Part shown: positions 15,143 to 23,892 of the stretch, in pieces
Numbering within the stretch: the stretch's first letter is position 1
How the letters are laid out: the number at the start of each line of letters is the position of its first letter
DNA from: Bacillota bacterium
GTDB lineage: Bacteria > Bacillota > UBA4882 > UBA8346
Length of the DNA: 64,000 bases
NCBI GenBank assembly: GCA_023392595.1
Contig: JAEVYU010000079.1
Span: 1 to 64,000 of the forward strand
Direction of reading: 5' to 3'
Translations under genes and position numbers: made by a program
Notes under the pieces: model-generated
Seen by the model: only the letters and a program-made list of their open reading frames with translations
Told to the model about the DNA's origin: nothing
Database searches by the model: none

Positions 15143-15641
15143 GATTTGTCACTTCCTTTCGCGGAGCCGGAGCGGAAAGCGGATTGGAATTGGCCAAACG
15201 GCCCTGAATTAATTGCATCACTTGGTCCAATATGGGGAATTTGATATGATGGAGTCCGCAAATCTTCTGGATATTCTCAAGGACAGAGTAACTTTCCGTC
15301 AGCACGATAAAGCTCTCGATCATCCCCTGGACTACGGCAAGAAGTCCTATTAAGCCGCATTGATAGCCGATGGACAGCAACACCAGATAGATCAGCAGCT
15401 TGACCAGGCCGTGAAACATCTTGCGGGATTCCGGCTTGATAACCGGATTGGCCCTGGCGTAATAATATCCGGTGGCCGTATCCAAAAGCCAAAGTAAGAT
15501 CACGGCGGCATAAACCGGTCTGAAAGTACCGAAGAGAATCCGGAGCAGCCCAAGAAAAAACCCGGTAATCACTTTGACCACCGGGTACTCGCCGAGGCGC
15601 TTAAAAAAATGGAAAAACACTTGAAAGTCGTTCAAGATCAT
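15114..15641 (-). CDS. Phage holin (holin_4_1/TcdE-like)
   Basis: 175 aa from the ATG of MILNDFQVF, with AAGGATGG 6 nt upstream; a longer frame would start in the terminator at 15666-15693. Hydrophobic segments lie at about 20-40, 45-62, 83-102 and 105-120. The family motif LLWLLDTATGYYYARAN sits at the end of TM2. A polar C-terminus follows. It should form membrane lesions that release the amidase encoded immediately downstream. Confidence 0.9.
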   Translation of the reverse strand: MILNDFQVFFHFFKRLGEYPVVKVITGFFLGLLRILFGTFRPVYAAVILLWLLDTATGYYYARANPVIKPESRKMFHGLVKLLIYLVLLSIGYQCGLIGLLAVVQGMIESFIVLTESYSVLENIQKICGLHHIKFPILDQVMQLIQGRLANSNPLSAPAPRKEVTNHDTDNQGDA

Positions 15642-15665
15642 GACACCATCCTTTTCGTTGATGAA

Positions 15666-15693
15666 GATAAAAATACCGCCCTTAGGGGCGGCC
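15666..15693 (-). terminator. Terminator after fibre cassette 1
   Basis: GCCGCCCCTAAGGGCGGT hairpin followed on the minus strand by ATTTTTATC. It separates the fibre cassette from the holin/amidase genes, which therefore need read-through or their own promoter. Confidence 0.8.
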
Positions 15694-15702
15694 ATTTCAT
15701 CA

Positions 15703-16092
15703 TTATTGTAATTGTGCTCTTAATGCCTTTATTTGTGTTTCGCATTCCGATAACTTCGATAATGCCATTGGATATATAGCCTGTTCATCTGTACCGGTAC
15801 TGTCTTTATATAGTGTTATTTCTCTCATAGCCCTGGCCGATTTGATTTCCAACGCTTCAATTTGGGCTTTGATTGAAGCGTTATTTTTGGAAATGACTTC
15901 TTCATCGGCCGGCTTATTCTCTTGCCAAACATAAAGGGGAGAACCCGTTTCATCGTATCTCCCCCAATCGCCGCCAAAAACCACTGTGTTGTCATCGCCA
16001 TAAGTCACTGCTTCACCGTAAGTGATCACTTTATTAGCATTTTCGTCAATAGTTCTAATCACAGGAACTAATTTATATTTAGGTTTAATCAT
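15703..16092 (-). CDS. Small protein at the end of fibre cassette 1 (fibre chaperone/XkdW-like)
   Basis: 129 aa, RBS AAAGGAGG. The N-terminal half is beta-rich (YKLVPVIRTIDENANKVI; VVFGGDWGRYD) and the C-terminal half is a coiled coil (SIKAQIEALEIKSARAMREI). It occupies the position after a fibre gene that small tail-fibre-assembly or XkdW-like proteins occupy in cassettes 2 and 3 and in the second tail module. Function by position only. Confidence 0.5.
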   Translation of the reverse strand: MIKPKYKLVPVIRTIDENANKVITYGEAVTYGDDNTVVFGGDWGRYDETGSPLYVWQENKPADEEVISKNNASIKAQIEALEIKSARAMREITLYKDSTGTDEQAIYPMALSKLSECETQIKALRAQLQ

Positions 16093-16105
16093 GTTTTATC
16101 CTCCT

Positions 16106-17572
16106 TTATAGTTCTGCATCTGCCTTAATTGTGGCATCGAATTCATAAGTTCCTGTATTTGCATTGACTATAAACCAACATCCAGTAGTGGATATAGAGT
16201 CTATTCTTTCAAAACTAGAACCAGCTGAATAAATTAAAGAATATGTAATTGATGGGGCGATTCTTTTACTACCCTTCCAATAACATACAGATACACCATA
16301 TGCCGGACTTGGGTAATTACCATATATATTTACTTGTGTATTTTCATAATATCTTTGGCATAATGCCAATTCTTGTTGAAATGGTCTGTATTCAAAAGCC
16401 GTTGCAACTGTCCCCAATTCAAATTGTGCTTCCGTAAGATAGAAATTTTTAGTTGTTATCCCGCCACAGGTGGCGGAAATTAATATTTCAATCCCGTTGC
16501 CGCAAGCTCCCATATCAGTGACTGCAAATGATAAGCGGGTGCTTGTTCCGCTTGCAACCGATGTTACAAAAGAGCCGATTGCTGTAACTGGTGAAAATAC
16601 ATCAGCCGTTGAAGAAGGTTTGTTCATCGTAACGGTATAATTCACCGTACTTCCTACGTCATGATAAACAAGACAGCTAAATACCGCCGGCTGATTCATA
16701 AATTTCAGGGCATCTTTTGCTTCGATTCGATACCTAAAATAGACGGTTCCCGTTCCGGTTATGGTCGCATTGGTTAAGGCGATTCCATAACCGGTTCTTC
16801 CAATAGGACCTGAAGTTGACTGCCCGAATATTCCCGAACTTACAGTCGTCCCGGATGCATAAGCCGCCCATCGATCAATGCCGTATTGAGCGGAAGTCGA
16901 TAAAGTAACCGAAGCGCGTTGTTGAACCATTCCGTTACCGTTAATAATGGCATTTCTATTAACCCCTTGTGAAGCCAATAAAAACCCACTGGCGGGAATG
17001 CCTCCTAAGGTAAGCGCGTTTCCGCGATATACATATGGGTCGTAGCCGGCAATGTTCTTTACTTTAATAATCGGTATTAAAGCCACATTGCGAGGGCGAG
17101 TTTCAGACGCAGTTCTGGGAGTTCCATTGGTCCCATCTTTTGTTACGGTTAAACGACTTGAGTTCCCAAACGCTGCTCCTTGAGATAATCTTTGAGTGCC
17201 ATTTGTTAAACCTGAAAAGCTTTCGTTAGTAGAGTTTAACCAAATATTAAAATCATGACCTTGAAAAGCATCTAATTGCTCACTACCTAGCGTTCTTCCA
17301 GAGTCTAATCCTCTTCCATGATCGTACCCTCTAATAAACTCTCCGCGTAAATCAGGTATATTAAAAGTACTTATTCCGTCGCCAGCACCAAATGCTGTTC
17401 CTATTTTATTAAATAGTTCAACAAATATAGTTCTGGATAGGGATTTACCATCACATTCCATCCAACCATTCGGGATATTATAACAAGGTATAAATTTGAT
17501 ATCCCCAATTGATGAATCCGGCTGTTGAATTGTCATAGGAAATTCTTTTAAATTGGATGATAAAGACATCAT
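16106..17572 (-). CDS. Tail fibre with phage tail-collar domain
   Basis: 488 aa; ATG 4-nt overlapped with the stop of the upstream fibre (ATGA), RBS GGAGGTG. The N-terminal collar domain (~15-110) has IPNGWMECDGKSLSR and FNIPDLRGEFIRGYDHG. The middle (~185-300) contains NGNGMVQQRASVTLS and YGIDRWAAYASG, a common receptor-binding-fibre module. It continues as a beta-sandwich ending at FEYRPFQQELALCQRYYE (~400), plus a C-terminal beta domain. It is the second fibre of cassette 1 and shares its collar with the 1042-aa fibre upstream. It probably forms distal, host-recognising parts of the contractile tail. Confidence 0.85.
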   Translation of the reverse strand: MMSLSSNLKEFPMTIQQPDSSIGDIKFIPCYNIPNGWMECDGKSLSRTIFVELFNKIGTAFGAGDGISTFNIPDLRGEFIRGYDHGRGLDSGRTLGSEQLDAFQGHDFNIWLNSTNESFSGLTNGTQRLSQGAAFGNSSRLTVTKDGTNGTPRTASETRPRNVALIPIIKVKNIAGYDPYVYRGNALTLGGIPASGFLLASQGVNRNAIINGNGMVQQRASVTLSTSAQYGIDRWAAYASGTTVSSGIFGQSTSGPIGRTGYGIALTNATITGTGTVYFRYRIEAKDALKFMNQPAVFSCLVYHDVGSTVNYTVTMNKPSSTADVFSPVTAIGSFVTSVASGTSTRLSFAVTDMGACGNGIEILISATCGGITTKNFYLTEAQFELGTVATAFEYRPFQQELALCQRYYENTQVNIYGNYPSPAYGVSVCYWKGSKRIAPSITYSLIYSAGSSFERIDSISTTGCWFIVNANTGTYEFDATIKADAEL

Positions 17573-20500
17573 AACACCTCCGCATAACAACCAATATAAC
17601 CTGAAGTTTGCCAACTTCCGTTAAATACGGCAGCTCCGCTACCAAGTATTTGTATTCTTATTCTGTCAGTGGTAGTTCCCCAGTATTGAATACCAACATT
17701 TACAGAACCACTAAATAAATATGGTTCACATTCTACCTCATTTGTTCCATTCGCATCTTGCGCCCATGTATAATAAGTTCTAAGTTTTCTTGTTCCAAAA
17801 GGATTTTGCCAACTTATAAAAACATTTCCACTAAAATACTTCCACCCCAAAAATACACTCTTATTTCCTTCAGCCTTAGTTGCGCCTTCATTTCTCATAT
17901 ACTTATAATCAGTATCGTCATATTCAATTAATGCGCTTGATCCGGTTCTTGCAAAACCAAGTGAAATTGAATTTGAAGGGAGGCAATCGTCAATTAAAGT
18001 GCGGTCCTTTTGAATCATAAGAGCATTATAATATTGAGCTATTTCTGCTTGAGAAAGAGCACGTGGAATAGCAGCCCAGTATTCAAGAACACCCTTCGAA
18101 TAATTAGTCCCAGTTGGTGTTCTGCCAATATTTGCAGGGTTTGAATAGGATGTAGGAACAGATAATGAAGTTATCGAATCTACAAATGGACTATTATTAT
18201 AAAAAGAACATAGTCCATTGTTATTAGTAACTGCGTAAAAGCCGATTCCATCTCCGCATTTCCCTGTAGATTGATTTACAATCGCACCAGCCGAATCTAT
18301 CCACCTCATAGTATCACGAGGAAGAATTGCAAACGAAGCACCTGTTGAAGATGTTCTGTTATCTAATATATAAAAAGGATGCGAAGAATCAACATACGGA
18401 AAATCCCCAACACAAATTATTGTAAAAGCGTTACTCCATTGAAAGTTACCAATTGAAATATAATCACTTGTTCCATTAAACTTCCTTGCTTTTCCCAATC
18501 CAATCTCACTATCAACAATCGTCGTCCCAGCTGCCGTTCCGTTTAATGTCCCATTCTCATCCGTTACTGTTGTTCCAGAAGCATCATCAAATTTATAAAT
18601 ATGCACTCCTGTTGTAGTGTCATTGGCTGGATATGAAGCTGAATATCCGGTATAACGACAAGGCAAGCAAAGTTTATTAGATATTGCCGCTATTTGCTGA
18701 GGAGTACGACATTTATTTCGAAGTTCAATGTAATGAATTATGCCATTACAAAAAGCCGTATTAACTGTATTACTCCTGAAAATATATAACGCTGAACTCC
18801 CAGTTGTTAAAGTTAACCCTGAGGCAGTATAAATTAAGCTGCCATTTACAAAGACTTTTGTCACAGAGCCATCATAGCAATAACTAATAAAGTATGTTTT
18901 TCCGATCTCTAAATCAAAGCCAGTGTCACCGTTTGTAGTTCCGTTATACCCACAATAAAGTCTTGTTCCAATTAAAACTATATAAAAGAAATTATTAGAA
19001 TTGGTTCCATATATTGCTATATCCTGATATCCAGTTAATGACCAAGATGTATATACGATACCCATTTCTCTTTCTTGTACTCCTGTAGGGAAACCAGTTG
19101 AATTAGCACTTGTATAATATCCAGTACTTCCATCTCCTTGCATACCATAATCAGCCCATCCATCAACCAATGTCACTGTTCCAGCAGGAGTCATATTATT
19201 AGCAACAGCTAATCCATTTCCAACAGCACTATTAGCTATTGCTCCAGTAGTGTTAAATATCCATTGACCAACAGTATACTGATCAGGATCTGGATATTTA
19301 GCATCATAGTGCCCTATTATAGGAACTGTAGTTGATTCCCCTGCATCTTGAGCATAGACATAAGCAGCTTTTCTAGGAGGCAATGTTATATTATGTGGAG
19401 TACCCATAAAGTTTCTCAGTTTGTTAATCGATGCTTCAAACGGAGACACAATTAAATCACTGCCCGTAAAACTAAAATGGGCACCATAGTCACCTGGCCC
19501 TACTTCTTTTAGGTAATTATTAAAAGAATATCCTATAGCATCTGTTGCCAGCATAAAGTCCTTTGGATAGTACCCAGCTAGAGTTTTGGCGTTGCCACCA
19601 CTTACTGTAGGATCAACACTAGCTATATTCTTTGCTTTAATTACATACATTAAAGCAACGTTTCGAGGTCTAGTTTCTGCCGTCGTTCTGGGCAATCCAT
19701 TAGTTCCATCAGTAATTGGATTTGTTACTCTAACTAGTTCATTAATAGTACCATATCCACCACCTGGAGATACTGTTGAATCCATTGTCCAATAACTACC
19801 AGCATTTTGAGTTCCTCTTTGAATTGTATGCCAATGCCCTTGAAAAGCATCTAATTGTTCACTTCCTATGGTTCTCCCACTATCAGTACCCTTACCATGA
19901 TCCCAGCCTCTAACAAACTCGCCACGTAGATCAGGCAAGTTAAATGTAGAACTACCATCCCCAACTCCATAGGTTGTTCCTATTCTATTAAATAAATCTG
20001 AATATATTATTCTTGATATAGCTGACCCATCACACTCTAACCATCCTGAGTCAGGAGTATTGGCAGCAGTTAATATGACGGTACCAATTGGGATATTGTT
20101 CCCGGCCAACATAAGAGCAAAGTCACTAGCATGTAAACCATCTACTGTATCTGCGTTAGCACCAATGACCTCTGCATCGGAACCAGCTATGTTCTTTACT
20201 TTAATAATAGGAACAAGAGCTACGTTACGGGGACGGGTTTCAGAAGCAGTATGAGGATCACCATTAGTTCCATCTGTTATTGGGTCAGTTACAGTTACCA
20301 CTGCCGTACTATCAGGTCTAGAATATGAACCTGTAGAGGCAGTTCCGGTAACACGAGTTTGGGCATTAGTACTCGCATTATGCCAATGTCCCTGGAATGC
20401 ATCTAATTGTTCACTACCCATATTCCTACCTATATCAATACCTCTACCATGATCCCATCCACGAATAAATTCACCACGTAAATCAGGCAGATTAAATGTA

Positions 20501-20697
20501 GTACTTTCATCTCCTGCACCATAAGTAGTTCCGATTTTATTAAATAATTCTACATAGGTTGTCCTTGATATCGCGGAGCCGTTACATTCCATCCAACCGT
20601 CGGGAATTGTGTTATAAGCAATAAACGCGATATCTCCAATATGATATAGTGGTGCAGGTATAACTCTAGTAAATTTATTTGAAATAATGTTACTCAT
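17569..20697 (-). CDS. Large tail fibre with two collar domains and two LamG-like domains
   Basis: 1042 aa. Two tail-collar repeats occur (about 15-110 and 200-295), each with GW-[ML]-EC-[ND]-GSAISR, NLPDLRGEF-[IV]-RGWDHG and SEQLDAFQGHWH. Two concanavalin/LamG-type beta-sandwich regions follow (~490-660 and ~690-890). The C-terminus shares SSALIEYDDTDYKYMRNEG and SGYIGCYAEVL with the cassette 2 fibre at 23893, while the ~90 residues between are different. The end of the gene contains the RBS of the next fibre. LamG domains suggest sugar binding. Confidence 0.85.
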   Translation of the reverse strand: MSNIISNKFTRVIPAPLYHIGDIAFIAYNTIPDGWMECNGSAISRTTYVELFNKIGTTYGAGDESTTFNLPDLRGEFIRGWDHGRGIDIGRNMGSEQLDAFQGHWHNASTNAQTRVTGTASTGSYSRPDSTAVVTVTDPITDGTNGDPHTASETRPRNVALVPIIKVKNIAGSDAEVIGANADTVDGLHASDFALMLAGNNIPIGTVILTAANTPDSGWLECDGSAISRIIYSDLFNRIGTTYGVGDGSSTFNLPDLRGEFVRGWDHGKGTDSGRTIGSEQLDAFQGHWHTIQRGTQNAGSYWTMDSTVSPGGGYGTINELVRVTNPITDGTNGLPRTTAETRPRNVALMYVIKAKNIASVDPTVSGGNAKTLAGYYPKDFMLATDAIGYSFNNYLKEVGPGDYGAHFSFTGSDLIVSPFEASINKLRNFMGTPHNITLPPRKAAYVYAQDAGESTTVPIIGHYDAKYPDPDQYTVGQWIFNTTGAIANSAVGNGLAVANNMTPAGTVTLVDGWADYGMQGDGSTGYYTSANSTGFPTGVQEREMGIVYTSWSLTGYQDIAIYGTNSNNFFYIVLIGTRLYCGYNGTTNGDTGFDLEIGKTYFISYCYDGSVTKVFVNGSLIYTASGLTLTTGSSALYIFRSNTVNTAFCNGIIHYIELRNKCRTPQQIAAISNKLCLPCRYTGYSASYPANDTTTGVHIYKFDDASGTTVTDENGTLNGTAAGTTIVDSEIGLGKARKFNGTSDYISIGNFQWSNAFTIICVGDFPYVDSSHPFYILDNRTSSTGASFAILPRDTMRWIDSAGAIVNQSTGKCGDGIGFYAVTNNNGLCSFYNNSPFVDSITSLSVPTSYSNPANIGRTPTGTNYSKGVLEYWAAIPRALSQAEIAQYYNALMIQKDRTLIDDCLPSNSISLGFARTGSSALIEYDDTDYKYMRNEGATKAEGNKSVFLGWKYFSGNVFISWQNPFGTRKLRTYYTWAQDANGTNEVECEPYLFSGSVNVGIQYWGTTTDRIRIQILGSGAAVFNGSWQTSGYIGCYAEVL

Positions 20698-21029
20698 TGG
20701 TTCATTTCCACCCCGCTCATTGTGACTCCGACAACGTCAGCAACGTCACATTGAATTTGAACCGACATCCCGGCATTTAAAAAAGTGGAAAAAGAAATAA
20801 TCTGAGTTTCACCGGCAAGCAATGGAGAAGAACTCAAGATTGTATTTTTGACAGCAGGCGTATCGCCGGACGCAACAAAATAAACTGTCACACTAGCATT
20901 GGTTGCGCTGGTGTTGCAAAGAATCATTTCTTTGATAATGGAAATGGAAGTAGCCGGCACTGTATAAACCGTGCTTACAGTCATACCTGCTGCCGCTTGA
21001 CCTAACTGTTTAATTGTAGTAGTCGCCAT
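20694..21029 (-). CDS. Small phage structural protein in cassette 1
   Basis: 111 aa, overlapping the next gene by 4 nt. A short helical N-terminus (TIKQLGQAAAGMTV) is followed by a predicted beta-sandwich (VYTVPATSISIIKEMILCN, NASVTVYFV, AGMSVQIQCDVADVVGV). It lies between the fibre-adaptor gene and the large fibre, so it may join fibre segments. I recognise it only as typical of Firmicute phage tail operons. Confidence 0.6.
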   Translation of the reverse strand: MATTTIKQLGQAAAGMTVSTVYTVPATSISIIKEMILCNTSATNASVTVYFVASGDTPAVKNTILSSSPLLAGETQIISFSTFLNAGMSVQIQCDVADVVGVTMSGVEMNQ

Positions 21030-21661
21030 TATTGACCTCCGAATATTAAAGCGTTGATTATACTTTCAGTTGATAAATCATTAATCGCATCCTGAATATT
21101 GGTTGCTGATATATTGCCGTTTGGTGTGTTTACAACATCCACCGCAACCACTGGTACTCCATCATTTTCTCCACCCATAACATGATGATGAGCCAAAAAC
21201 TCCTTTAAGGTGACAAATGTCAATGATGGGTCAATCGTCGCGCTGACATTTGCGGCATTGCCAACCACGGTTACGATATCAAATATCTGCTCGACAACAT
21301 TGGAGCCTTCAGGGGGCAAATAATCGGCCATACTGCCGGCATTCGCCACCGCATAAAGGACTTCTCCCTCACCGGGATCGGTGGCGAATATTCCAAACTC
21401 CCGGACATAATACCCGGCCGTTAATCCGGAATTGGTAAAGGTAACCCGTAAAGTAGCCCGTCCGTTATTTACCGAGATTAAATTAATTTTCAATGATTGT
21501 TTTTCATTGACTAAAGCCGTTAAATTTTCAAGAGTGGCGCCTTCCGGCAAAGGACCGTCCCCGATAGCAACCCGGGTAAAATTGAGCTCTACGTTTTCGG
21601 CTTGCGCTTTGGTTTGTAAAGCAATTCCTTTCTTCGTTTGTACCATGCTGAATTGTGACAT
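21029..21661 (-). CDS. Tail fibre N-terminal adaptor (DUF3751/gpH N-terminus-like), short
   Basis: 210 aa. It corresponds to the N-terminal domain of P2-type tail fibres: KKGIALQTKAQAENVELNFT, RVAIGDGPLPEG, AGYYVREFGIFA, GEVLYAVANAG. The same domain begins the fibres at 23893-26469 and 28572-29711. Here it ends after VVNTPNGNISATNIQDAIND with no distal fibre. Distal function is presumably supplied by separate proteins at 20694, 17569 and 16106, so cassette 1 has a split fibre. Confidence 0.85.
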   Translation of the reverse strand: MSQFSMVQTKKGIALQTKAQAENVELNFTRVAIGDGPLPEGATLENLTALVNEKQSLKINLISVNNGRATLRVTFTNSGLTAGYYVREFGIFATDPGEGEVLYAVANAGSMADYLPPEGSNVVEQIFDIVTVVGNAANVSATIDPSLTFVTLKEFLAHHHVMGGENDGVPVVAVDVVNTPNGNISATNIQDAINDLSTESIINALIFGGQ

Positions 21662-21674
21662 TTATACACCTTCT

Positions 21675-22235
21675 TTACAATTGTTGAATGATTTTATGAT
21701 ATTGACATTGATGCATTACAAATCCCCAATAATCCGTTAATACAGCCCCTTTCAAAGCCCCCAAATAGTCCAGCTTTGAACGGACATTTTTTACCGCCGC
21801 AATAGCGTTAAATATTTTGTTGATTTTTTCTTCACTGGGCATTGTTGCCTCAGTGATAACCCGGAAATGAAAGGGTTCCCCGTTATAATCAAACCACTCC
21901 TGAACGTTTGCCTTATCAAAGGCCGCAGTCACCACTTGTTTGACGGCATTGGCAGTTCCTTTTTTGGTAATATAGGCGCTTTTAACTAATGCCCGGCGTT
22001 TGTCCATCTCTAACTTTTCGTCATAGAAGTCCACGTTCATCTCCACCGCCAGCATATTTAATACTTCTGAAGCAGCGCCTTCGATACCGGCATAGGTCAA
22101 AACCTCGTTGAGTTTACCGGCGAACGTTTGCCATTGTTTGTCAGCGGCCCGGCTGACCGCAATGACATCCGGATCGCTCTGCAGGTTTGGCGGCACCAGT
22201 TCGATTAAAGAAATATTATGGATGGTTTTACTCAT
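21675..22235 (-). CDS. Phage tail protein I, cassette 1
   Basis: 186 aa, directly abutting baseplate J. P2 gpI-family features: an N-terminal LIELVPPNLQSDPDVIAVSR block, ALVKSAYITKKGTANAVKQV, and a C-terminal NVRSKLDYLGALK. It is a baseplate wedge protein that binds the fibre N-terminus. Copies in cassettes 2 (26472) and 3 (30518) are clearly homologous, with cassette 3 the most divergent. Confidence 0.9.
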   Translation of the reverse strand: MSKTIHNISLIELVPPNLQSDPDVIAVSRAADKQWQTFAGKLNEVLTYAGIEGAASEVLNMLAVEMNVDFYDEKLEMDKRRALVKSAYITKKGTANAVKQVVTAAFDKANVQEWFDYNGEPFHFRVITEATMPSEEKINKIFNAIAAVKNVRSKLDYLGALKGAVLTDYWGFVMHQCQYHKIIQQL

Positions 22236-23381
22236 TCAATCCTCCTCTGTCCCGCCGTATGATACGTTCTTGGTTGATAATTCCGCTATCTCGATTTTTG
22301 AAAGCTTTGTAAAGGCAGGCGAATGAATTGCCACCCGTTTGGCTCCGGCTTTATAGATCAGATGCTGGAGATATCCGGGATTGATATCCCGCCCAATTTT
22401 CGCCCTCTGCCATGTTATATAATCCTCAATGGCGGCTTCAACCGCTCTCTGAATCGTCCCGGCAATATGACTATCCGACTCATTGATGTAGTAGGATAGA
22501 TCGATATCGTAGCCGACACGTTCCGGCGCCGAGACCACAACCGCATCGGTTAAGGGCCTGATATTTTCATCGGATAAATATTCCTGCAAGTTGGTCCTGG
22601 TGGATTCCGGTGTGGAGCCGTCTTCCAGGATAAAATAGATATTGACCGTCCCGGGCGCCAGTGAAGTTATCACAACATCGGCGATGCCAGAGTCATATGC
22701 TTTTACAAAATATTGATAAGCCCCGGATGGTCCGGCTACACTGAACGATTCCGGCCGTAAATAAACCCTTTCCCGTAAGGAATCATCATCTTCCCGGTCG
22801 GCCCCGCCCGCGCTGGTATCCGTATTGACGACCCCGGCGATGTATTCGATCGGATCGACCAAGACATTGATTTGACCCTCCGCGTAACCGTTTCCAATGG
22901 TTCCGGTTTGGGTACAGGTTACGGGGATGTCAATCCCAGTAACACCTGGGGCAATTTCTTGATACTCCGTGGTCGCGAAATAAACCCCTCCGGCTGCCAC
23001 CCGGGTCCTCGAAGGGATACTTACCGCGCTTTTCTGGGCGGCGGAAAGTTTAAAACGAACCTGCGCTGTTGCCGCCCTAGCCTCTTCCCGGGTCACTTCC
23101 ACCCTGGCGGCCAATTGATCCAGATAATTCCCGGTAGCGTATTTCAGCAGATTTTGCTTGGCCGCGTTATTAAGGGACTGCATCATGGCATAAATCCGGG
23201 CAGCCTCCGCATAAAGCAGGATCCGGATCGGGTCGCCTTGGGCGAGGGTCTTCGACTGGCCCGTCTCTGCCGCATATTCTTTTTCGTAATCCCCGATGAG
23301 GGCCGCTAAAAGCGTTTCAACATTGGTATCGACAAAATCAATGTCTGCCAGATTATTCAGTTTATCGATGCCGTTACTCAA
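22236..23381 (-). CDS. Baseplate J-like protein, cassette 1
   Basis: 381 aa, TTG start with AAAGGAGGTGG upstream. Landmarks: GDPIRILLYAEAARIYAM (~48), LKYATGNYLDQLAARVEVTRE (~85), GNGYAEGQINVLVDPIEY (~165), the EDDDSLRERVYLRPESFSVAGPSGAYQYF block (~195-225) and IGRDINPGYLQHLIYKAGAKRV (~340). It matches baseplate wedge protein J (gp47-like). It is highly similar to cassette 2 J (27044) and more distant from cassette 3 J (31167). No gp25/W accompanies it. Confidence 0.92.
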   Translation of the reverse strand: MSNGIDKLNNLADIDFVDTNVETLLAALIGDYEKEYAAETGQSKTLAQGDPIRILLYAEAARIYAMMQSLNNAAKQNLLKYATGNYLDQLAARVEVTREEARAATAQVRFKLSAAQKSAVSIPSRTRVAAGGVYFATTEYQEIAPGVTGIDIPVTCTQTGTIGNGYAEGQINVLVDPIEYIAGVVNTDTSAGGADREDDDSLRERVYLRPESFSVAGPSGAYQYFVKAYDSGIADVVITSLAPGTVNIYFILEDGSTPESTRTNLQEYLSDENIRPLTDAVVVSAPERVGYDIDLSYYINESDSHIAGTIQRAVEAAIEDYITWQRAKIGRDINPGYLQHLIYKAGAKRVAIHSPAFTKLSKIEIAELSTKNVSYGGTEED

Positions 23382-23454
23382 GGGCAGCCACCTCCTTTGG
23401 TTTCGAACATGCTTCTACGTCGTTCAAAATATCTACACCTGCCTTTTCGTTGAT

Positions 23455-23492
23455 GACATAAGAAAACCGCCCTATGATTCAAAAGGACGGTC
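23455..23492 (-). terminator. Terminator after fibre cassette 2
   Basis: GACCGTCCTTTTG...CATAGGGCGGTTTTC hairpin with a T-rich end on the minus strand. It begins at the stop codon of the zinc-ribbon micropeptide. Confidence 0.75.
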
Positions 23493-23574
23493 ATTTACGG
23501 TACTTACACTTCGGATTCATACATTTTCCATCATCGTCCAACCGGTAGCCGCATATCGGACAATAGTTATTCAC
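23491..23574 (-). CDS. Zinc-ribbon micropeptide, cassette 2
   Basis: 27 aa, GTG start overlapping the end of the upstream gene by 8 nt, with GGAGG 9 nt upstream inside that gene. The peptide has two cysteine pairs, CPICG and CMNPKC, a complete C4 zinc ribbon in miniature, with a basic KYRK end. A homologous 26-aa peptide stands in the same place at 39738-39818. Two independent occurrences after XkdW-like genes argue that it is real. Function unknown. Confidence 0.7.
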   Translation of the reverse strand: MNNYCPICGYRLDDDGKCMNPKCKYRK

Positions 23575-23890
23575 CCTCAATCGCCTCCATTGCCATGTTA
23601 TATTCTTCATGTAAAGCAAAATAAGCTGCTTTCAATGAGGCGACAGTATCTGACTCATCTAAAGCATCTGCCGCTTGAATGGCGTCTTTCAGGACCGAAA
23701 ACTCGGGTAAGTATTCGCTGTTAAGAGCACTGATCTTTTGCCGGGTTGTTAAAACCATTGCGGGGATAAAATCATCTGCAACTTGGGACCAACCCAGGTC
23801 GTAATATTGCTGTTTTAATTCCTCACAAATCCAGGAATTGCCCCAAGGGTTATTGGATTGGATTTCATTCGTATTTTTATTGTGCCACAT
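23567..23890 (-). CDS. XkdW-like protein, cassette 2
   Basis: 107 aa from an ATG with GGAGGTG upstream, 3 nt after the fibre stop. The C-terminal half is helical (SVLKDAIQAADALDES; AYFALHEEYNMAMEAIEGE) and resembles the C-terminus of 39808-40170, which fits the PBSX XkdW family found next to tail fibres. It probably assists fibre folding or attachment. The end of the gene carries the RBS and start of the zinc-ribbon micropeptide. Confidence 0.6.
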   Translation of the reverse strand: MWHNKNTNEIQSNNPWGNSWICEELKQQYYDLGWSQVADDFIPAMVLTTRQKISALNSEYLPEFSVLKDAIQAADALDESDTVASLKAAYFALHEEYNMAMEAIEGE

Positions 23891-23892
23891 TT

